A DNA stretch of 64,000 nucleotides from an uncultured bacterium (lineage in GTDB: Bacteria; Bacillota; Negativicutes; Veillonellales; Veillonellaceae), in contig CAJMLW010000002.1 in NCBI GenBank assembly GCA_905214495.1, positions 1-64,000 of the forward strand, read 5' to 3'. Below the pieces are notes generated by a model. That model saw only the letters and a program-made list of their open reading frames with translations, was not told the DNA's origin and ran no database searches. Positions within the stretch are counted from its first letter, which is position 1. Each line of letters begins with the position of its first letter. Shown here one piece after another: positions 33,978 to 43,832 of this stretch. The position numbers and the translations under genes were made by a program.

Positions 33978-34655
33978 TTAGCTGTTTAATTCAATAGATG
34001 CCCCTGGATCAATAATAACCGCAGTTTGGTTGTATTTACCTTCTACTAGGCTAGCAAATACACCTGGTTCACGGTCGATAACAGGCCATGTTTTGTAGTG
34101 AATTGGGATGGAGATGCGAGCTTTTACATAGCTTGCTGCAAGGGCTGCATCTTCAACGCCCATTGTGTAGTTATCGCCGATAGGGAGCAGTGCATAGTCG
34201 ATATCGCCAAAGCGGTTTAATAGTTTCATGTCGCTAAAGAGTGCAGTATCGCCTGCAAAGTATACGATGTCGCCAAAGAAGTTAACGATGCAACCTGCTG
34301 CGTGACCACCTGGTACGCCAGCGCCATGGAATGCTGGAACGATACGAACGGAACCAAATTCAAAGTCATATTTACCGCCAAGGTGCATAGCATGTGTACG
34401 GCAACCTGCAGCAGCAGCTTTACCTGCAACTTCAGCTGTAGAGATTACGAGTGCATCGTTAGCTTTAGCGATGAACTCAGCATCGCCGTAGTGATCATCG
34501 TGACCATGGCTGACGAAGATGTATTGGCATTTAATATCTTCTTTTTTTGCTACATCCCATGTATTGCCCGTTAAGAATGGGTCAAAAATCATGGATACGT
34601 CACCGTTTGTTAACATAAAGCACGCATGGCCGAAATAAGTTAATTTTGTTTTCAT
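33978..34655 (-). CDS. UPF0173 metal-dependent hydrolase (metallo-beta-lactamase fold)
   Basis: 225 residues, the usual size of UPF0173/YtkL. Metal ligands are visible in SHGHDDHYGD near residue 50, HGAGVPGGHAAG, AGDTALFSD and a late PIHYKTWP. Related to UlaG but too divergent to assign lactonase activity. Substrate unknown. Transcribed away from moaC. Confidence 0.92.
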   Translation of the reverse strand: MKTKLTYFGHACFMLTNGDVSMIFDPFLTGNTWDVAKKEDIKCQYIFVSHGHDDHYGDAEFIAKANDALVISTAEVAGKAAAAGCRTHAMHLGGKYDFEFGSVRIVPAFHGAGVPGGHAAGCIVNFFGDIVYFAGDTALFSDMKLLNRFGDIDYALLPIGDNYTMGVEDAALAASYVKARISIPIHYKTWPVIDREPGVFASLVEGKYNQTAVIIDPGASIELNS

Positions 34656-34760
34656 AGGAACACTTCCTTCCTCATATATACTAATTTAATTATATTGTAT
34701 AATAGAAATGGAAAAAGTAAAACTATTGATGTACATTTATACATAAAATAAGGAAATATT

Positions 34761-35273
34761 ATGGAATTAACACATTTTGATGAACAAGGTAATGCGTGGA
34801 TGGTGGATGTGTCCGAGAAGGACCATACGCATCGTATCGCAGTAGCAGAAGGTTTTATCGCCATCAATGATGCTATTTTTGAGCGCATTCAAGGTGGGAC
34901 GATGAAGAAGGGCGATGTTTTATCCGTTGCCCAATTGGCTGCCATTATGGGGGCTAAGCAAACGAGTAATCTCATTCCGTTGTGTCATCCCTTGATGCTT
35001 ACGAAGGTAGAGGTTCATTGTCACCTTGTTGATGGTGAAAGTTTAGCTTTTACAACGGATACACACAATAAAGCAGTTAAGATTACGGCTACGGTTAAAA
35101 CAATGGGGCAAACCGGTGTAGAAATGGAAGCCCTTACGGCTGTTCAAGTCGGATTACTTACTGTGTATGATATGTGTAAGGCTATCGACAAGGGGATGAT
35201 TATGGGACCAACTTATCTCGTTGAAAAAGATGGTGGTAAGAGTGGACATTTTATTCGCAATAGTGGTGAATAA
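34761..35273 (+). CDS. moaC: Cyclic pyranopterin monophosphate synthase MoaC
   Basis: 170 residues. Catalyses the second half of the first step of molybdenum cofactor synthesis, after MoaA. LIPLCHPL near residue 74, the GVEMEALTAVQVGLLTVYDMCKA block and KDGGKSGHF near the C-terminus are the family signature and contain the active-site Lys and His. It stands alone; no other moa genes are in the window. Confidence 0.96.
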   Translation: MELTHFDEQGNAWMVDVSEKDHTHRIAVAEGFIAINDAIFERIQGGTMKKGDVLSVAQLAAIMGAKQTSNLIPLCHPLMLTKVEVHCHLVDGESLAFTTDTHNKAVKITATVKTMGQTGVEMEALTAVQVGLLTVYDMCKAIDKGMIMGPTYLVEKDGGKSGHFIRNSGE

Positions 35274-35383
35274 GGTTTGTAGCATCGTACTTTTTACTCT
35301 TAATAGAGAAAATAGAATTCACTACTTGAATACGCACTTTAGATTCGGTAGAATAATATAGATATAAGAATAGAGGGAATAGA

Positions 35384-35869
35384 ATGGAAATTGTATTATA
35401 TGAACCGGAGATTCCTGGTAATACCGGTAATATTGCACGCCTTTGTGCGGCAAATCATATGACCTTGCACCTTATCAAACCATTGGGCTTTTCTATTGAT
35501 GATAAACATGTTAAACGGGCGGGCCTTGATTATTGGCATTTGGTAGATGTACAGGTACATGAAAATATAGAAGAGTTATATGCGAAATATCCTGATCGTC
35601 GTTATTTTTATGCTACTACGAAGGCTAAACATGTGCATTCTGATGTGAAGTTTGAAATCGGTGATATGCTCGTGTTTGGTCCTGAAACTAGAGGCTTACC
35701 TGAAAGTTTATTAGAAGGTAATGAGGAAACGTGTATTCGCATTCCTATGGTGGAAGAGGCGCGGTCTTTGAATCTTTCTAATTCTGTAGCTATCATTGCC
35801 TATGAGGCTATGCGTCAATTGGATTATCCAGATTTGAAAGAAGTAGGCAATTGGATTAGCCATAAGTAA
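35384..35869 (+). CDS. trmL: tRNA (cytidine/uridine 34-2'-O)-methyltransferase TrmL
   Basis: 161-residue SPOUT methyltransferase. EPEIPGNTGNIARLCAANH near the N-terminus, then LVFGPETRGLP and RIPMVEEARSLNLSNSVAII forming the knotted SAM site. Methylates the wobble ribose of tRNA-Leu species. Confidence 0.96.
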   Translation: MEIVLYEPEIPGNTGNIARLCAANHMTLHLIKPLGFSIDDKHVKRAGLDYWHLVDVQVHENIEELYAKYPDRRYFYATTKAKHVHSDVKFEIGDMLVFGPETRGLPESLLEGNEETCIRIPMVEEARSLNLSNSVAIIAYEAMRQLDYPDLKEVGNWISHK

Positions 35870-35936
35870 AATAATGTATGATGTCCGTGAAAGTTAGCTT
35901 TCACAAAGAATAGTGTATGCAATAGGGGGAATGAAT

Positions 35937-36305
35937 ATGAATTACGATAAAGCTCATGATTTAGCACACGCAATGCGTGAATCTGAAGAGTATAAAGAGT
36001 TGATGCAAGCGCAAGAGGCTGTAAAAGCTGACGCAGAAGCAACTGCATTGGTGCGCACATTTATGGCTCAACAAATGCAATGGGAATATGCTAAGTTGTC
36101 CGGCGCGCCTGAAGCGGATGATTTGCAAAAGAAACAAGAGGAATTGATGCCTCAAATTCAAGCAAATACTGCAGCTGCTAATTATTTGCAAGCGCAAATG
36201 CGTTGGAGCCAAGTATCTAATGATATTTACAAAATCATTAGCGAACCAATCACTGAGGGGATGAAAGTGTTAGATCATGGGGAAAAACAACAACCACAAC
36301 ATTAA
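35937..36305 (+). CDS. YlbF/YmcA-family protein
   Basis: 122-residue all-helical protein of the YlbF (DUF964) family, which in Bacillus forms a complex controlling mRNA processing and competence. Visible features are a Gln/Ala-rich amphipathic helix pair and the QAQMRWSQVSNDIYKIISEPI C-terminus (quoted in part). Start at 35937 is set by AGGGGGA six bases upstream. Overlaps murB by 29 bases. Confidence 0.85.
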   Translation: MNYDKAHDLAHAMRESEEYKELMQAQEAVKADAEATALVRTFMAQQMQWEYAKLSGAPEADDLQKKQEELMPQIQANTAAANYLQAQMRWSQVSNDIYKIISEPITEGMKVLDHGEKQQPQH

Positions 36306-37209
36306 GGCCCTACAAACGGCTTTATTAGAAAAATTACCAAGTACACGTGTACGAGAAGAGGAGTACTTGCGCCACCATACGACGTTTAAAATCGGCGGTC
36401 CTGCTGATTTGTTTGTTGAACCTACAACGATGGCTGAATTAAGCTTTGCTCTTCGCACGATTCACGAGTTTAATGTGCCTGTTACCATTATCGGTTGTGG
36501 GTCCAATATTCTCGTGAAGGATGGAGGCATTCGTGGTGCCGTGGTATCAGTTCGACATATGACACAAATCATGGACTGTAATGATAATACATTGTGTATT
36601 GGTTCAGGATATATGTTAAAGGACGCATCCGAGTTTGCCTGGGAAAATGGCTTGACCGGCCTTGAGTTTGCTATCGGTATTCCTGGCACATTAGGGGGTG
36701 CCGTATTTATGAATGCCGGTGCTTATGATGGGGAAATGAGCCATGTAGTCACTGCGGTGCGAGCTGTAGATTTTCAAGGCCATATTAAAGAATATGATGT
36801 GTCTCACTTAGATTTTGGGTATCGTCATAGTGTATTCCATGATAATCATGAGGTTATTGGCGAAGTGATTATGACGCTTAAATCAGGCGATAAAAATGTT
36901 ATCAAGGCTAGAATGGATGAGCTTACAGAGAAACGCGAGTCAAAACAGCCTTTAGAATTTGCCAGTGCAGGATCCACCTTTAAACGCCCACCAGGGTATT
37001 TTGCAGGAACCTTGATTGAACAAACAGGCCTTAAGGGCTTATCCGTAGGAGATGCGCAAGTGTCCCATAAGCATGCGGGCTTTGTTATCAATACAGGCAG
37101 TGCTAGTGCGAAGGATGTACTCGATTTAATTGCTGAAGTACAACGTCGCGTGTATGACCAACATGGTGTACATCTTGAACCAGAAGTACGTATGATTGGT
37201 GAAGATTAA
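36277..37209 (+). CDS. murB: UDP-N-acetylenolpyruvoylglucosamine reductase MurB
   Basis: 310 residues. FAD enzyme that reduces UDP-GlcNAc-enolpyruvate to UDP-MurNAc in peptidoglycan synthesis. HHTTFKIGGPAD near residue 29, GCGSNILVKDGG near 72, GIPGTLGGAVFMNAGAY near 133, and EFASAGSTFKRPPG with the catalytic Ser near 230 (type II MurB). The start overlaps the ylbF-like gene, suggesting translational coupling. Confidence 0.97.
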   Translation: MGKNNNHNIKALQTALLEKLPSTRVREEEYLRHHTTFKIGGPADLFVEPTTMAELSFALRTIHEFNVPVTIIGCGSNILVKDGGIRGAVVSVRHMTQIMDCNDNTLCIGSGYMLKDASEFAWENGLTGLEFAIGIPGTLGGAVFMNAGAYDGEMSHVVTAVRAVDFQGHIKEYDVSHLDFGYRHSVFHDNHEVIGEVIMTLKSGDKNVIKARMDELTEKRESKQPLEFASAGSTFKRPPGYFAGTLIEQTGLKGLSVGDAQVSHKHAGFVINTGSASAKDVLDLIAEVQRRVYDQHGVHLEPEVRMIGED

Positions 37210-37227
37210 TACAAAAAATACTCATAC

Positions 37228-37288
37228 AAGATTTCTTATGAACCGTTATCCTTTTTTAGGTATGATGAATTCATAAGAAATCTTTTTT
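37228..37288 (+). terminator. Terminator after murB
   Basis: AAGATTTCTTATGAA (37228-37242) pairs perfectly with TTCATAAGAAATCTT (37270-37284), followed by T. The loop is 27 bases. Confidence 0.9.
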
Positions 37289-37346
37289 ATAGTCTGTAAA
37301 AGAGTATGATAACTATATAGTTAATCTATGTTTAGGAGGCGATGAT

Positions 37347-38294
37347 ATGAATACTTTGTTGGCTCAGGAGATTCATGATAAAGCGCTAGCATGTGGCTAT
37401 GACAGTTGTGGTATAGTGCCTCTTGATGCACTTGATTTTTATAAAGACCGGTTAACGAAGCGTTTAAAAGATGTACCTGAAAGTGAAGATGTATATGCTC
37501 ATAGTAAAGACTTTCTAGCATTAAAAGATAATTATCCTTGGGCACAATCTATAGTAGTTTGTACCGAGTATTTTGGAAATTATAAGTTTCCTGTGTCGCT
37601 GCAGAAGCGATATGCAAAAGGCTTACTATTATCATTAGCCAATATCCCAGATGGTGTTGAAGCCAAACGAAGACGATCTTTTGAAACGTGGTTGCATAGT
37701 AAGAATATCCAATTTATTGGCGGTGAAACAGCAAGGCCTGCAGGGGTTGTTCCGCTACGCCCCGCTTCCGTAGCAGCAGGACTTGGCATTTATAGGAAAA
37801 ATAATTTCTTTTATGGTCCTAAAGGTTCTAATTATGAATTGGTAGCCTATTTAATAGATAAGTCTTGTGAGTATATTCAGCATCTAGAGATACCACCATG
37901 TCCAGATACTTGCGATTTATGTCAGCAAGGGTGTAAAACGAAATCTTTATCTGCACCGTTTACAATGAACCCATTAACCTGTGTATCTTTTATCAATACC
38001 TTTGGTGATGGGAATATGCCAGAAGGTGTGACAGAGGATATGTTGGAAGAGTGGATTATAGGTTGTGATAATTGCCAAGACTCGTGCCCATTTAATAAGA
38101 ATCATGATTGGAGCATCGGGAAAGACTATCCTGGACTTGATGAATTGGAACCTATACTACAGCCAGAATTTATTTTGAAAGCCTCTGATGAAGAGATTAT
38201 AGACCAGATGATTCCTAAATTCTGTTTTCATTTAACGAATGAACAAATTCCATTGTTGCGTAAATCTGCTAAGCGCGTGATAGAGCGTAAATAA
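37347..38294 (+). CDS. QueG-like iron-sulfur reductase
   Basis: 315 residues. Two cysteine clusters, CPDTCDLCQQGCKT near residue 190 and CDNCQDSCPFNK near 243, are those of the 2[4Fe-4S] domain in epoxyqueuosine reductase and its relatives. It is shorter than QueG (about 370 residues) and lacks the C-terminal HEAT repeat, so it may be a paralogue with another substrate rather than true QueG. Strong AGGAGG before the ATG. Confidence 0.75.
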   Translation: MNTLLAQEIHDKALACGYDSCGIVPLDALDFYKDRLTKRLKDVPESEDVYAHSKDFLALKDNYPWAQSIVVCTEYFGNYKFPVSLQKRYAKGLLLSLANIPDGVEAKRRRSFETWLHSKNIQFIGGETARPAGVVPLRPASVAAGLGIYRKNNFFYGPKGSNYELVAYLIDKSCEYIQHLEIPPCPDTCDLCQQGCKTKSLSAPFTMNPLTCVSFINTFGDGNMPEGVTEDMLEEWIIGCDNCQDSCPFNKNHDWSIGKDYPGLDELEPILQPEFILKASDEEIIDQMIPKFCFHLTNEQIPLLRKSAKRVIERK

Positions 38295-38365
38295 GTCTTT
38301 GGTTTAAGATGAGTCAAAAGTATAATCAAATGTTGAAATTGCCATGATTAGAATAGGCGTCTGTT

Positions 38366-38395
38366 TTGACTTTTTTCTATAGACTGCGTTATAAT
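38366..38395 (+). promoter_or_regulatory. Promoter of typA
   Basis: TTGACT (38366-38371), a spacer of 18, then TATAAT (38390-38395). It leaves a leader of about 90 bases. Confidence 0.7.
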
Positions 38396-38489
38396 TAAGT
38401 GTTGCTAATTTTGGGAATATACCTATATAGCGACTTTCACAAGCGTTATATGATATAGAATATACTGAAGGAATTAAAGGGAGGATCTT

Positions 38490-40301
38490 ATGATTCGCGA
38501 AAATCTTCGTAATGTAGCGATTATCGCCCATGTTGACCATGGTAAAACTACTTTGGTGGACGCATTATTAAAACAAAGCCATGTGTTCCGTGAAAATGAA
38601 AAGGTAGCAGAACGCGTAATGGACTCCAATGATTTGGAACGTGAACGTGGTATTACTATCTTGTCTAAAAACACTGCAGTTATGCATGATGGCATCAAAA
38701 TCAACATCGTTGATACTCCAGGCCATGCTGACTTCGGCGGTGAAGTAGAACGTGTACTTAACATGGTTGACGGCGTATTGCTTCTCGTAGATGCTTACGA
38801 AGGTCCAATGCCTCAAACTAAATACGTTTTGCGTAAAGCATTAGAACAAAAATTGAAACCAATCGTTGTTATCAACAAAATCGACCGTCCTGATCAACGG
38901 GTTAAAGAGGTTGAAGATGAAGTTCTTGAATTATTCATGGAACTTGAAGCTGATGATGATCAACTCGATTTCCCTGTAGTATACGCATCTGCTCGTGCTG
39001 GTGTGGCTAAAACTAACTGGGATGACGAAGCTGTAAATATGGAACCATTGTTTGAAACATTGATTAAAGAAATTCCTGCACCACAAGGTGATTTGGAAGG
39101 TCCTCTTCAATTCATGGTTACTACACTTGATTATGATAACTTTATCGGTAAAATCGCAGTAGGCCGTATCGTTCGCGGTAAAATGAAACCTAACCAACAA
39201 GTAGCTATCATGACGGGTGAAAGCACTCGTAAAGCGAAAATTGGCCGCGTATATACATATAATGGCTTAAACCGTGTTGAAACTGACGAAGCACAAATGG
39301 GTGATATCATTGCATTCGCTGGTATCGACGATATCAATATCGGCGAAACTGTAGCAGATGCTGAAAATCCTGAAGCATTGCCATCCATCTCTATCGATGA
39401 ACCAACATTGTCTATGGTATTCTCTGTAAACAACTCTCCATTCGCAGGTCGCGAAGGTGAATTCGTTACATCCCGTCACTTACGTGATCGTTTGTTCCGC
39501 GAAGTAGAAACTAACGTTTCTATGAAGGTAGAAGAAACTGATTCTGCAGATGCTTTTAAAGTATCTGGCCGTGGCGAATTGCACTTGGCTGTATTGATCG
39601 AAACTATGCGTCGTGAAGGCTATGAATTACAAGTAGGTAAACCTCGCGTAATTTTCAAAACTATTAACGACAAATTGTGCGAACCATTAGAAGCATTGAC
39701 TATCGACGTACCTCAAGAATTCATGGGTACTGTAATGGAAAACCTTGGTCAACGTAAAGCTGAATTGACTAACATGGTTGAGTTAGCTGGTTACCTTCGC
39801 ATGGAATTCGTAATTCCTGCACGTGGTTTGATCGGTTTCCGTGCACAATTCTTAACAGCTACAAAAGGTAATGGTATCATGAACCATGTATTCCATGGTT
39901 ATGCACCATACAAAGGCGAAATTCCTTCCCGTACACGCGGTGCCTTGGTAGCATTCGAAAATGGCGAAACTACACCATATGGCTTGAACTCCGTTCAAGA
40001 CCGCGGTACATTATTCGTTGGTCCTAACCAAGACGTGTACGCAGGCCAAGTTATCGGTGAAAACACTCGTGAACTTGACATGGACGTTAACCCATGTAAG
40101 AAAAAACACGTTACTAACATGCGTTCCAGCTCCTCTGATGAAGCAGTTCGCTTGACTCCACCTCGTATCTTCTCCTTGGAACAAGCTCTTGAGTGGATTA
40201 ACGATGACGAACTTGTTGAAGTAACACCTGAAAGCATTCGTATGCGTAAAACAATCCTTGATCGTGCTGCACGTGCGAAAGCTGCAAAAAATAAAAAATA
40301 A
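38490..40301 (+). CDS. typA: Ribosome-associated GTPase TypA/BipA
   Basis: 603 residues, translational GTPase of the EF-G family. G1 AHVDHGKTT near residue 14, G2/G3 RERGITI and DTPGHADFGGEV, G4 NKIDRP. Domains II and III and the BipA-specific C-terminal domain (RTRGALVAFENGETTPYGLN) follow. It binds the 70S ribosome and is needed in stress and low-temperature ribosome assembly. High-expression codon use. Confidence 0.98.
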   Translation: MIRENLRNVAIIAHVDHGKTTLVDALLKQSHVFRENEKVAERVMDSNDLERERGITILSKNTAVMHDGIKINIVDTPGHADFGGEVERVLNMVDGVLLLVDAYEGPMPQTKYVLRKALEQKLKPIVVINKIDRPDQRVKEVEDEVLELFMELEADDDQLDFPVVYASARAGVAKTNWDDEAVNMEPLFETLIKEIPAPQGDLEGPLQFMVTTLDYDNFIGKIAVGRIVRGKMKPNQQVAIMTGESTRKAKIGRVYTYNGLNRVETDEAQMGDIIAFAGIDDINIGETVADAENPEALPSISIDEPTLSMVFSVNNSPFAGREGEFVTSRHLRDRLFREVETNVSMKVEETDSADAFKVSGRGELHLAVLIETMRREGYELQVGKPRVIFKTINDKLCEPLEALTIDVPQEFMGTVMENLGQRKAELTNMVELAGYLRMEFVIPARGLIGFRAQFLTATKGNGIMNHVFHGYAPYKGEIPSRTRGALVAFENGETTPYGLNSVQDRGTLFVGPNQDVYAGQVIGENTRELDMDVNPCKKKHVTNMRSSSSDEAVRLTPPRIFSLEQALEWINDDELVEVTPESIRMRKTILDRAARAKAAKNKK

Positions 40302-40320
40302 TATCTATACAAGATATATG

Positions 40321-40350
40321 AAAACGACACTCCTGGTGAGTGTCGTTTTT
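40321..40350 (+). terminator. Terminator after typA
   Basis: AAAACGACACTC pairs with GAGTGTCGTTTT around a CTGGT loop, followed by a T run. Confidence 0.93.
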
Positions 40351-40405
40351 GTATTTTTTTATAAGGTTTAGGTATTTCTATTTGTTATATGTATATGAAA
40401 GTTAG

Positions 40406-40421
40406 ATGATAAATTTATCAT
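40406..40421. promoter_or_regulatory. Perfect 16-bp palindrome, candidate metal-regulator site
   Basis: ATGATAAATTTATCAT is perfectly palindromic and resembles Fur-family sites (TGATAA then TTATCA). It lies in the 266-base gap before the DUF4198 gene, which otherwise holds a TATAAT at 40518-40523. Confidence 0.4.
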
Positions 40422-40567
40422 TTATGATAGATAAGCATAGTAATGCCTATATATACAGAGTATGCATAATAACTTAATTATACGGGTATAGGTATATACG
40501 AAAACTCTATAAATTTGTATAATAATAGCAGGTTTGTTGATACAAATTATTGATTATGGAGGTTTTT

Positions 40568-41287
40568 ATGAATAAGAAATTATTAGCATCCTTATTTGCT
40601 GTAGGTTTGGCTGCCGGCTGTGTATGTTCTTCCGTTGACGCTCATGGCGTATTCTTTGCTAACCGTTTAGATGAAAAAGCGTTAGTTCTTGGCGAAGGTC
40701 CAGTAGATGATGCTTATAGTCCAGAAATGGTAAAAGGCATCGTTGGTTTGGATAATAATGGTATGGTAATTCCTTTACAAGTTATCAAACATGAAAAAAA
40801 TGTAGCAATTATACCTTCTGATAACTTAGGCATTACAGTAACTGATTTTGACTATGGTTATTGGACCAAAGATAAAGATGGCAAAACTGTACATAAACCA
40901 ATTACAGAAGTTCCAGGCGCTATAAAAAGTACACATGCTATTAAATATGATGTTCACTACTGGAACGCTGATGCAAAACCATTAAACAATAAAGAAGCTT
41001 TTATTCAAATCATCCCTTCTGTTAACCCGTTGACCCTTAGAAAAGGTGATACTTATGAAATCCAAGTATTAAAAGAAGGCAAACCATATGCTAACGCTCC
41101 ACTTATTAAGGACGTAATCAACGACCTTACTAATGAAAGCCAAGCTGATGCAAACGGTAAAGCAACTGTTACAGTAAGTGCTAACGGCCTTAACGTAGTA
41201 GGTGTTGAAGTAGGCTTCCCAACTCAAACTAAAGGCGAACAAAATAAATACTTCAGCGCATTGTCCTTTATTATTGATCCTGAATAA
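40568..41287 (+). CDS. Periplasmic DUF4198 protein, possible metal-uptake accessory
   Basis: 239 residues with a signal peptide (residues 1-25, cleaved near VDA-HG), so mature protein begins HGVFF with an N-terminal His, as in DUF4198/NikM-like periplasmic proteins linked to nickel or cobalt uptake. Two beta domains follow: a partner-like N-domain and a C-terminal Ig-like DUF4198 fold (KGDTYEIQVLKEGKPYANAP). GGAGG lies eight bases before ATG 40568. No metal transporter is adjacent in the window, so the metal role is an inference from family. Confidence 0.75.
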   Translation: MNKKLLASLFAVGLAAGCVCSSVDAHGVFFANRLDEKALVLGEGPVDDAYSPEMVKGIVGLDNNGMVIPLQVIKHEKNVAIIPSDNLGITVTDFDYGYWTKDKDGKTVHKPITEVPGAIKSTHAIKYDVHYWNADAKPLNNKEAFIQIIPSVNPLTLRKGDTYEIQVLKEGKPYANAPLIKDVINDLTNESQADANGKATVTVSANGLNVVGVEVGFPTQTKGEQNKYFSALSFIIDPE

Positions 41288-41322
41288 TCATTAATTTATA
41301 AATTCAAAGTGTATGTGAATAA

Positions 41323-41357
41323 AAAAGACCTCCTAAGTTGGACTTAGGGGGTCTTTC
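41323..41357 (+). terminator. Terminator after the DUF4198 gene
   Basis: AAAGACCTCCTAAGT pairs with ACTTAGGGGGTCTTT around a TGG loop. The T run after it is short. Confidence 0.85.
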
Positions 41358-41434
41358 TAGGTTTTTGTGTATAATAGTTTGAACGCGTTTCGTAAGAGAA
41401 CCGTGTTTATAGATAAGAAAGAAAAGAGATTTTT

Positions 41435-43681
41435 ATGAAACTACCACGTCATATAGCAGCAGTGATGGCTGTATTAGTATTAACTGGAATGTCCTATTCT
41501 GCATCGGCTACTGAAATCAATGTGTCTAGTGATAAAGCAGAGGAATTGTTGGGCTTAACAATGGGGTCACCAGTGCAAACGCAACCTGAGGTTAAACATA
41601 TTGAGGACACATTAACTGTTAATGTACATGGGAAAAGTTTAACTGATGAAGGTAAAACTAAAAATGTAACAGGGATTTATAATGGATTTGGGTCCCAGTT
41701 AACGGTAGATAAGGATTTAGTGGTTCGTCTTAAAAATGATGCGCCTGCTTCTAAACGCGAATTGGGCCATTATTATATGAGTGCTGTTTATGCTGGTTAC
41801 GGTGGGAAGGTGCCACGTCTTAGCAAGGATAATCCGGACCGAGATTTTGGGGATACCAATATTCACGTTAAAGGTAATGTAGATATTGATGCAATTGGCT
41901 CTGGTTTACAAGTCAATCAACGAGGTCATATCCTTGTTGATGGAGGCGGTAAGATTATCACGCATCCTGTAGAAACATCTGATACCTATTCTGTAGTAGC
42001 AGAAGAAGGGGATGTATATGTTAATGCAGGCGCTGATGGCAAACATCCAGGTACTAAGGACTTAGTTGCTGTTGGCAATGTGGGCCTTATCAATAAGGAC
42101 TATGGCCGCGATCCAAATCATAATGTTGAACCAACTAATATAGCACTCGCTTTCATAACACCTAACTCTAGCCTTAACGGTGCTGTTTTGAATGAATATG
42201 TTGAAAGCAAAAAAAATCCACATAATTCTGGTGCGGATATTTATCTACAAAATGGGGCTACTTGGAATAATGAATGGCTTGGCATGGAACGACCTACTCC
42301 TAAAAAACAACGTCCTTCTGGGGATAATGAGGCGTACCTATATAAGGGGAGTAAAGTACGTAATCTTGTAGGTGGAGCAAATCCAACTGCAGCAGGTATC
42401 ATTCATCCAATCGATGCACGTCCAATCACGATTCAAAACTATAGTGGTTTTGTGAATGCTGATTATAAAGCAGGTACACCAGCTAGTGAAGAAGGTAAGG
42501 GGCAAATCATTATCCAACATGCAGCTGACAATAGCCATGTAACGGTGCAAGGGGATAGTGCTAAAAACTTAACCGATGATGCTAGCTATCGTGCTGAAAT
42601 GCAATCTTTGGCTAATAAATTGCAATACACTGGAAATGATAAGAAATTAGCTACCGCAGTTCAAATTAATGAAGGAATTACACGTCCTGCAGCTATTGCA
42701 GAACTTGGTACAGATGCATTTGATGCACAAGGTAATCTTGTTGTAGGTAATACAACGACTGTTAAACATGTTGGTGAATCTTCGTTGGTAAGCGGTTCTA
42801 AATCCGCTCTTGCATCTACGGCTATGGCTTGGCGTAATAATACAAATGATTTACAACGCCGCTTAGGCGACCTTCGTTTAGCTAATACAGATCAAGGTGT
42901 ATGGGCTAAATATATTGGTGGTAAATCAAAGATTACAGATGGTGCTGATGCTCGTATGACCTATAATGGCGTTCAAGTTGGATACGACCATAAGGTATCG
43001 AATGGCTGGATCTTTGGCGGTGCCCTAGATTACAGTACATCTAGCAATTCCTATGCCGTTGGCAGTGGTGATAGTAAAATCGGTGGCATTGCGCTATATG
43101 GCACAAAACAACATGATGATGGACGTTACCTAGACATCATCGCTCGTGGCAACCGTTTGTCCAATAATTACAAACTTTATTCGGTAGGCGGTCAACGTGT
43201 GAACGGTGATTATCACACATTTGGTACATCCTTGAGTGCTGAATACGGTAAGCGCATTAAGAAACAAAATGGCTTCTACATCGACCCTAGCGTAGAATTC
43301 ATCGTAGGTCGTTTGAATGGCGTATCCTATGATGCCAATATTGCCGGTGGTGGATTCATGCATGTGAAAACAGATGGCGTTAATTCCGCCGTAGGTCGAT
43401 TAGGTTTTGGCATTGGTAGAGAAACACAAAAATCCAATATCTTTGCAAAACTCGCATTGGCTCATGAATTCTCTGGTAAGATGAATACAACCTATTCTGC
43501 ACCAGGTAATCCAACAGTAAAAACGGAACTCGATTTGAAAGATACTTGGCTCGATGCTGAAATAGGCGGTTCTTGGAACGTTCGTCCAAGTACATATTTA
43601 TATGGTACATTCACTAAAAACTTTGGTGCTACGATAGACAATACATGGCGTATTGATGCGGGAGTACGGCATAATTTCTAA
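41435..43681 (+). CDS. Autotransporter (type Va secretion), unknown passenger
   Basis: 748 residues. Signal peptide 1-26, a passenger of about 440 residues with beta-strand/Gly-Asn pattern and repeated phrases of the pertactin-like type (DTNIHVKGNVDIDAIGSG), a linker helix (SALASTAMAWRNNTNDLQRR near 460), then a C-terminal 12-strand autotransporter barrel (about 485-748) ending DAGVRHNF with the terminal Phe needed for outer-membrane insertion. The passenger shows no protease or lipase motif that I can see. Likely a surface adhesin. Confidence 0.9.
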   Translation: MKLPRHIAAVMAVLVLTGMSYSASATEINVSSDKAEELLGLTMGSPVQTQPEVKHIEDTLTVNVHGKSLTDEGKTKNVTGIYNGFGSQLTVDKDLVVRLKNDAPASKRELGHYYMSAVYAGYGGKVPRLSKDNPDRDFGDTNIHVKGNVDIDAIGSGLQVNQRGHILVDGGGKIITHPVETSDTYSVVAEEGDVYVNAGADGKHPGTKDLVAVGNVGLINKDYGRDPNHNVEPTNIALAFITPNSSLNGAVLNEYVESKKNPHNSGADIYLQNGATWNNEWLGMERPTPKKQRPSGDNEAYLYKGSKVRNLVGGANPTAAGIIHPIDARPITIQNYSGFVNADYKAGTPASEEGKGQIIIQHAADNSHVTVQGDSAKNLTDDASYRAEMQSLANKLQYTGNDKKLATAVQINEGITRPAAIAELGTDAFDAQGNLVVGNTTTVKHVGESSLVSGSKSALASTAMAWRNNTNDLQRRLGDLRLANTDQGVWAKYIGGKSKITDGADARMTYNGVQVGYDHKVSNGWIFGGALDYSTSSNSYAVGSGDSKIGGIALYGTKQHDDGRYLDIIARGNRLSNNYKLYSVGGQRVNGDYHTFGTSLSAEYGKRIKKQNGFYIDPSVEFIVGRLNGVSYDANIAGGGFMHVKTDGVNSAVGRLGFGIGRETQKSNIFAKLALAHEFSGKMNTTYSAPGNPTVKTELDLKDTWLDAEIGGSWNVRPSTYLYGTFTKNFGATIDNTWRIDAGVRHNF

Positions 43682-43692
43682 TTGAATGTATT

Positions 43693-43734
43693 AAAACTCT
43701 GTAGTAGCAAAAAGAAAGCACTACAGAGTTTTTT
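43693..43734 (+). terminator. Terminator after the autotransporter
   Basis: AAAACTCTGTAGT pairs with ACTACAGAGTTTT, then a T run. It marks the left edge of the AT-rich island. Confidence 0.93.
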
Positions 43735-43832
43735 GTTTCTATCGGAGTTAATAAGATTTTTTGTGAGAGCCATAATCTAAGAAGTTTGTTACAATAACTA
43801 TATGTTATTCTTTATTGTTTTGGAGCTAGATT

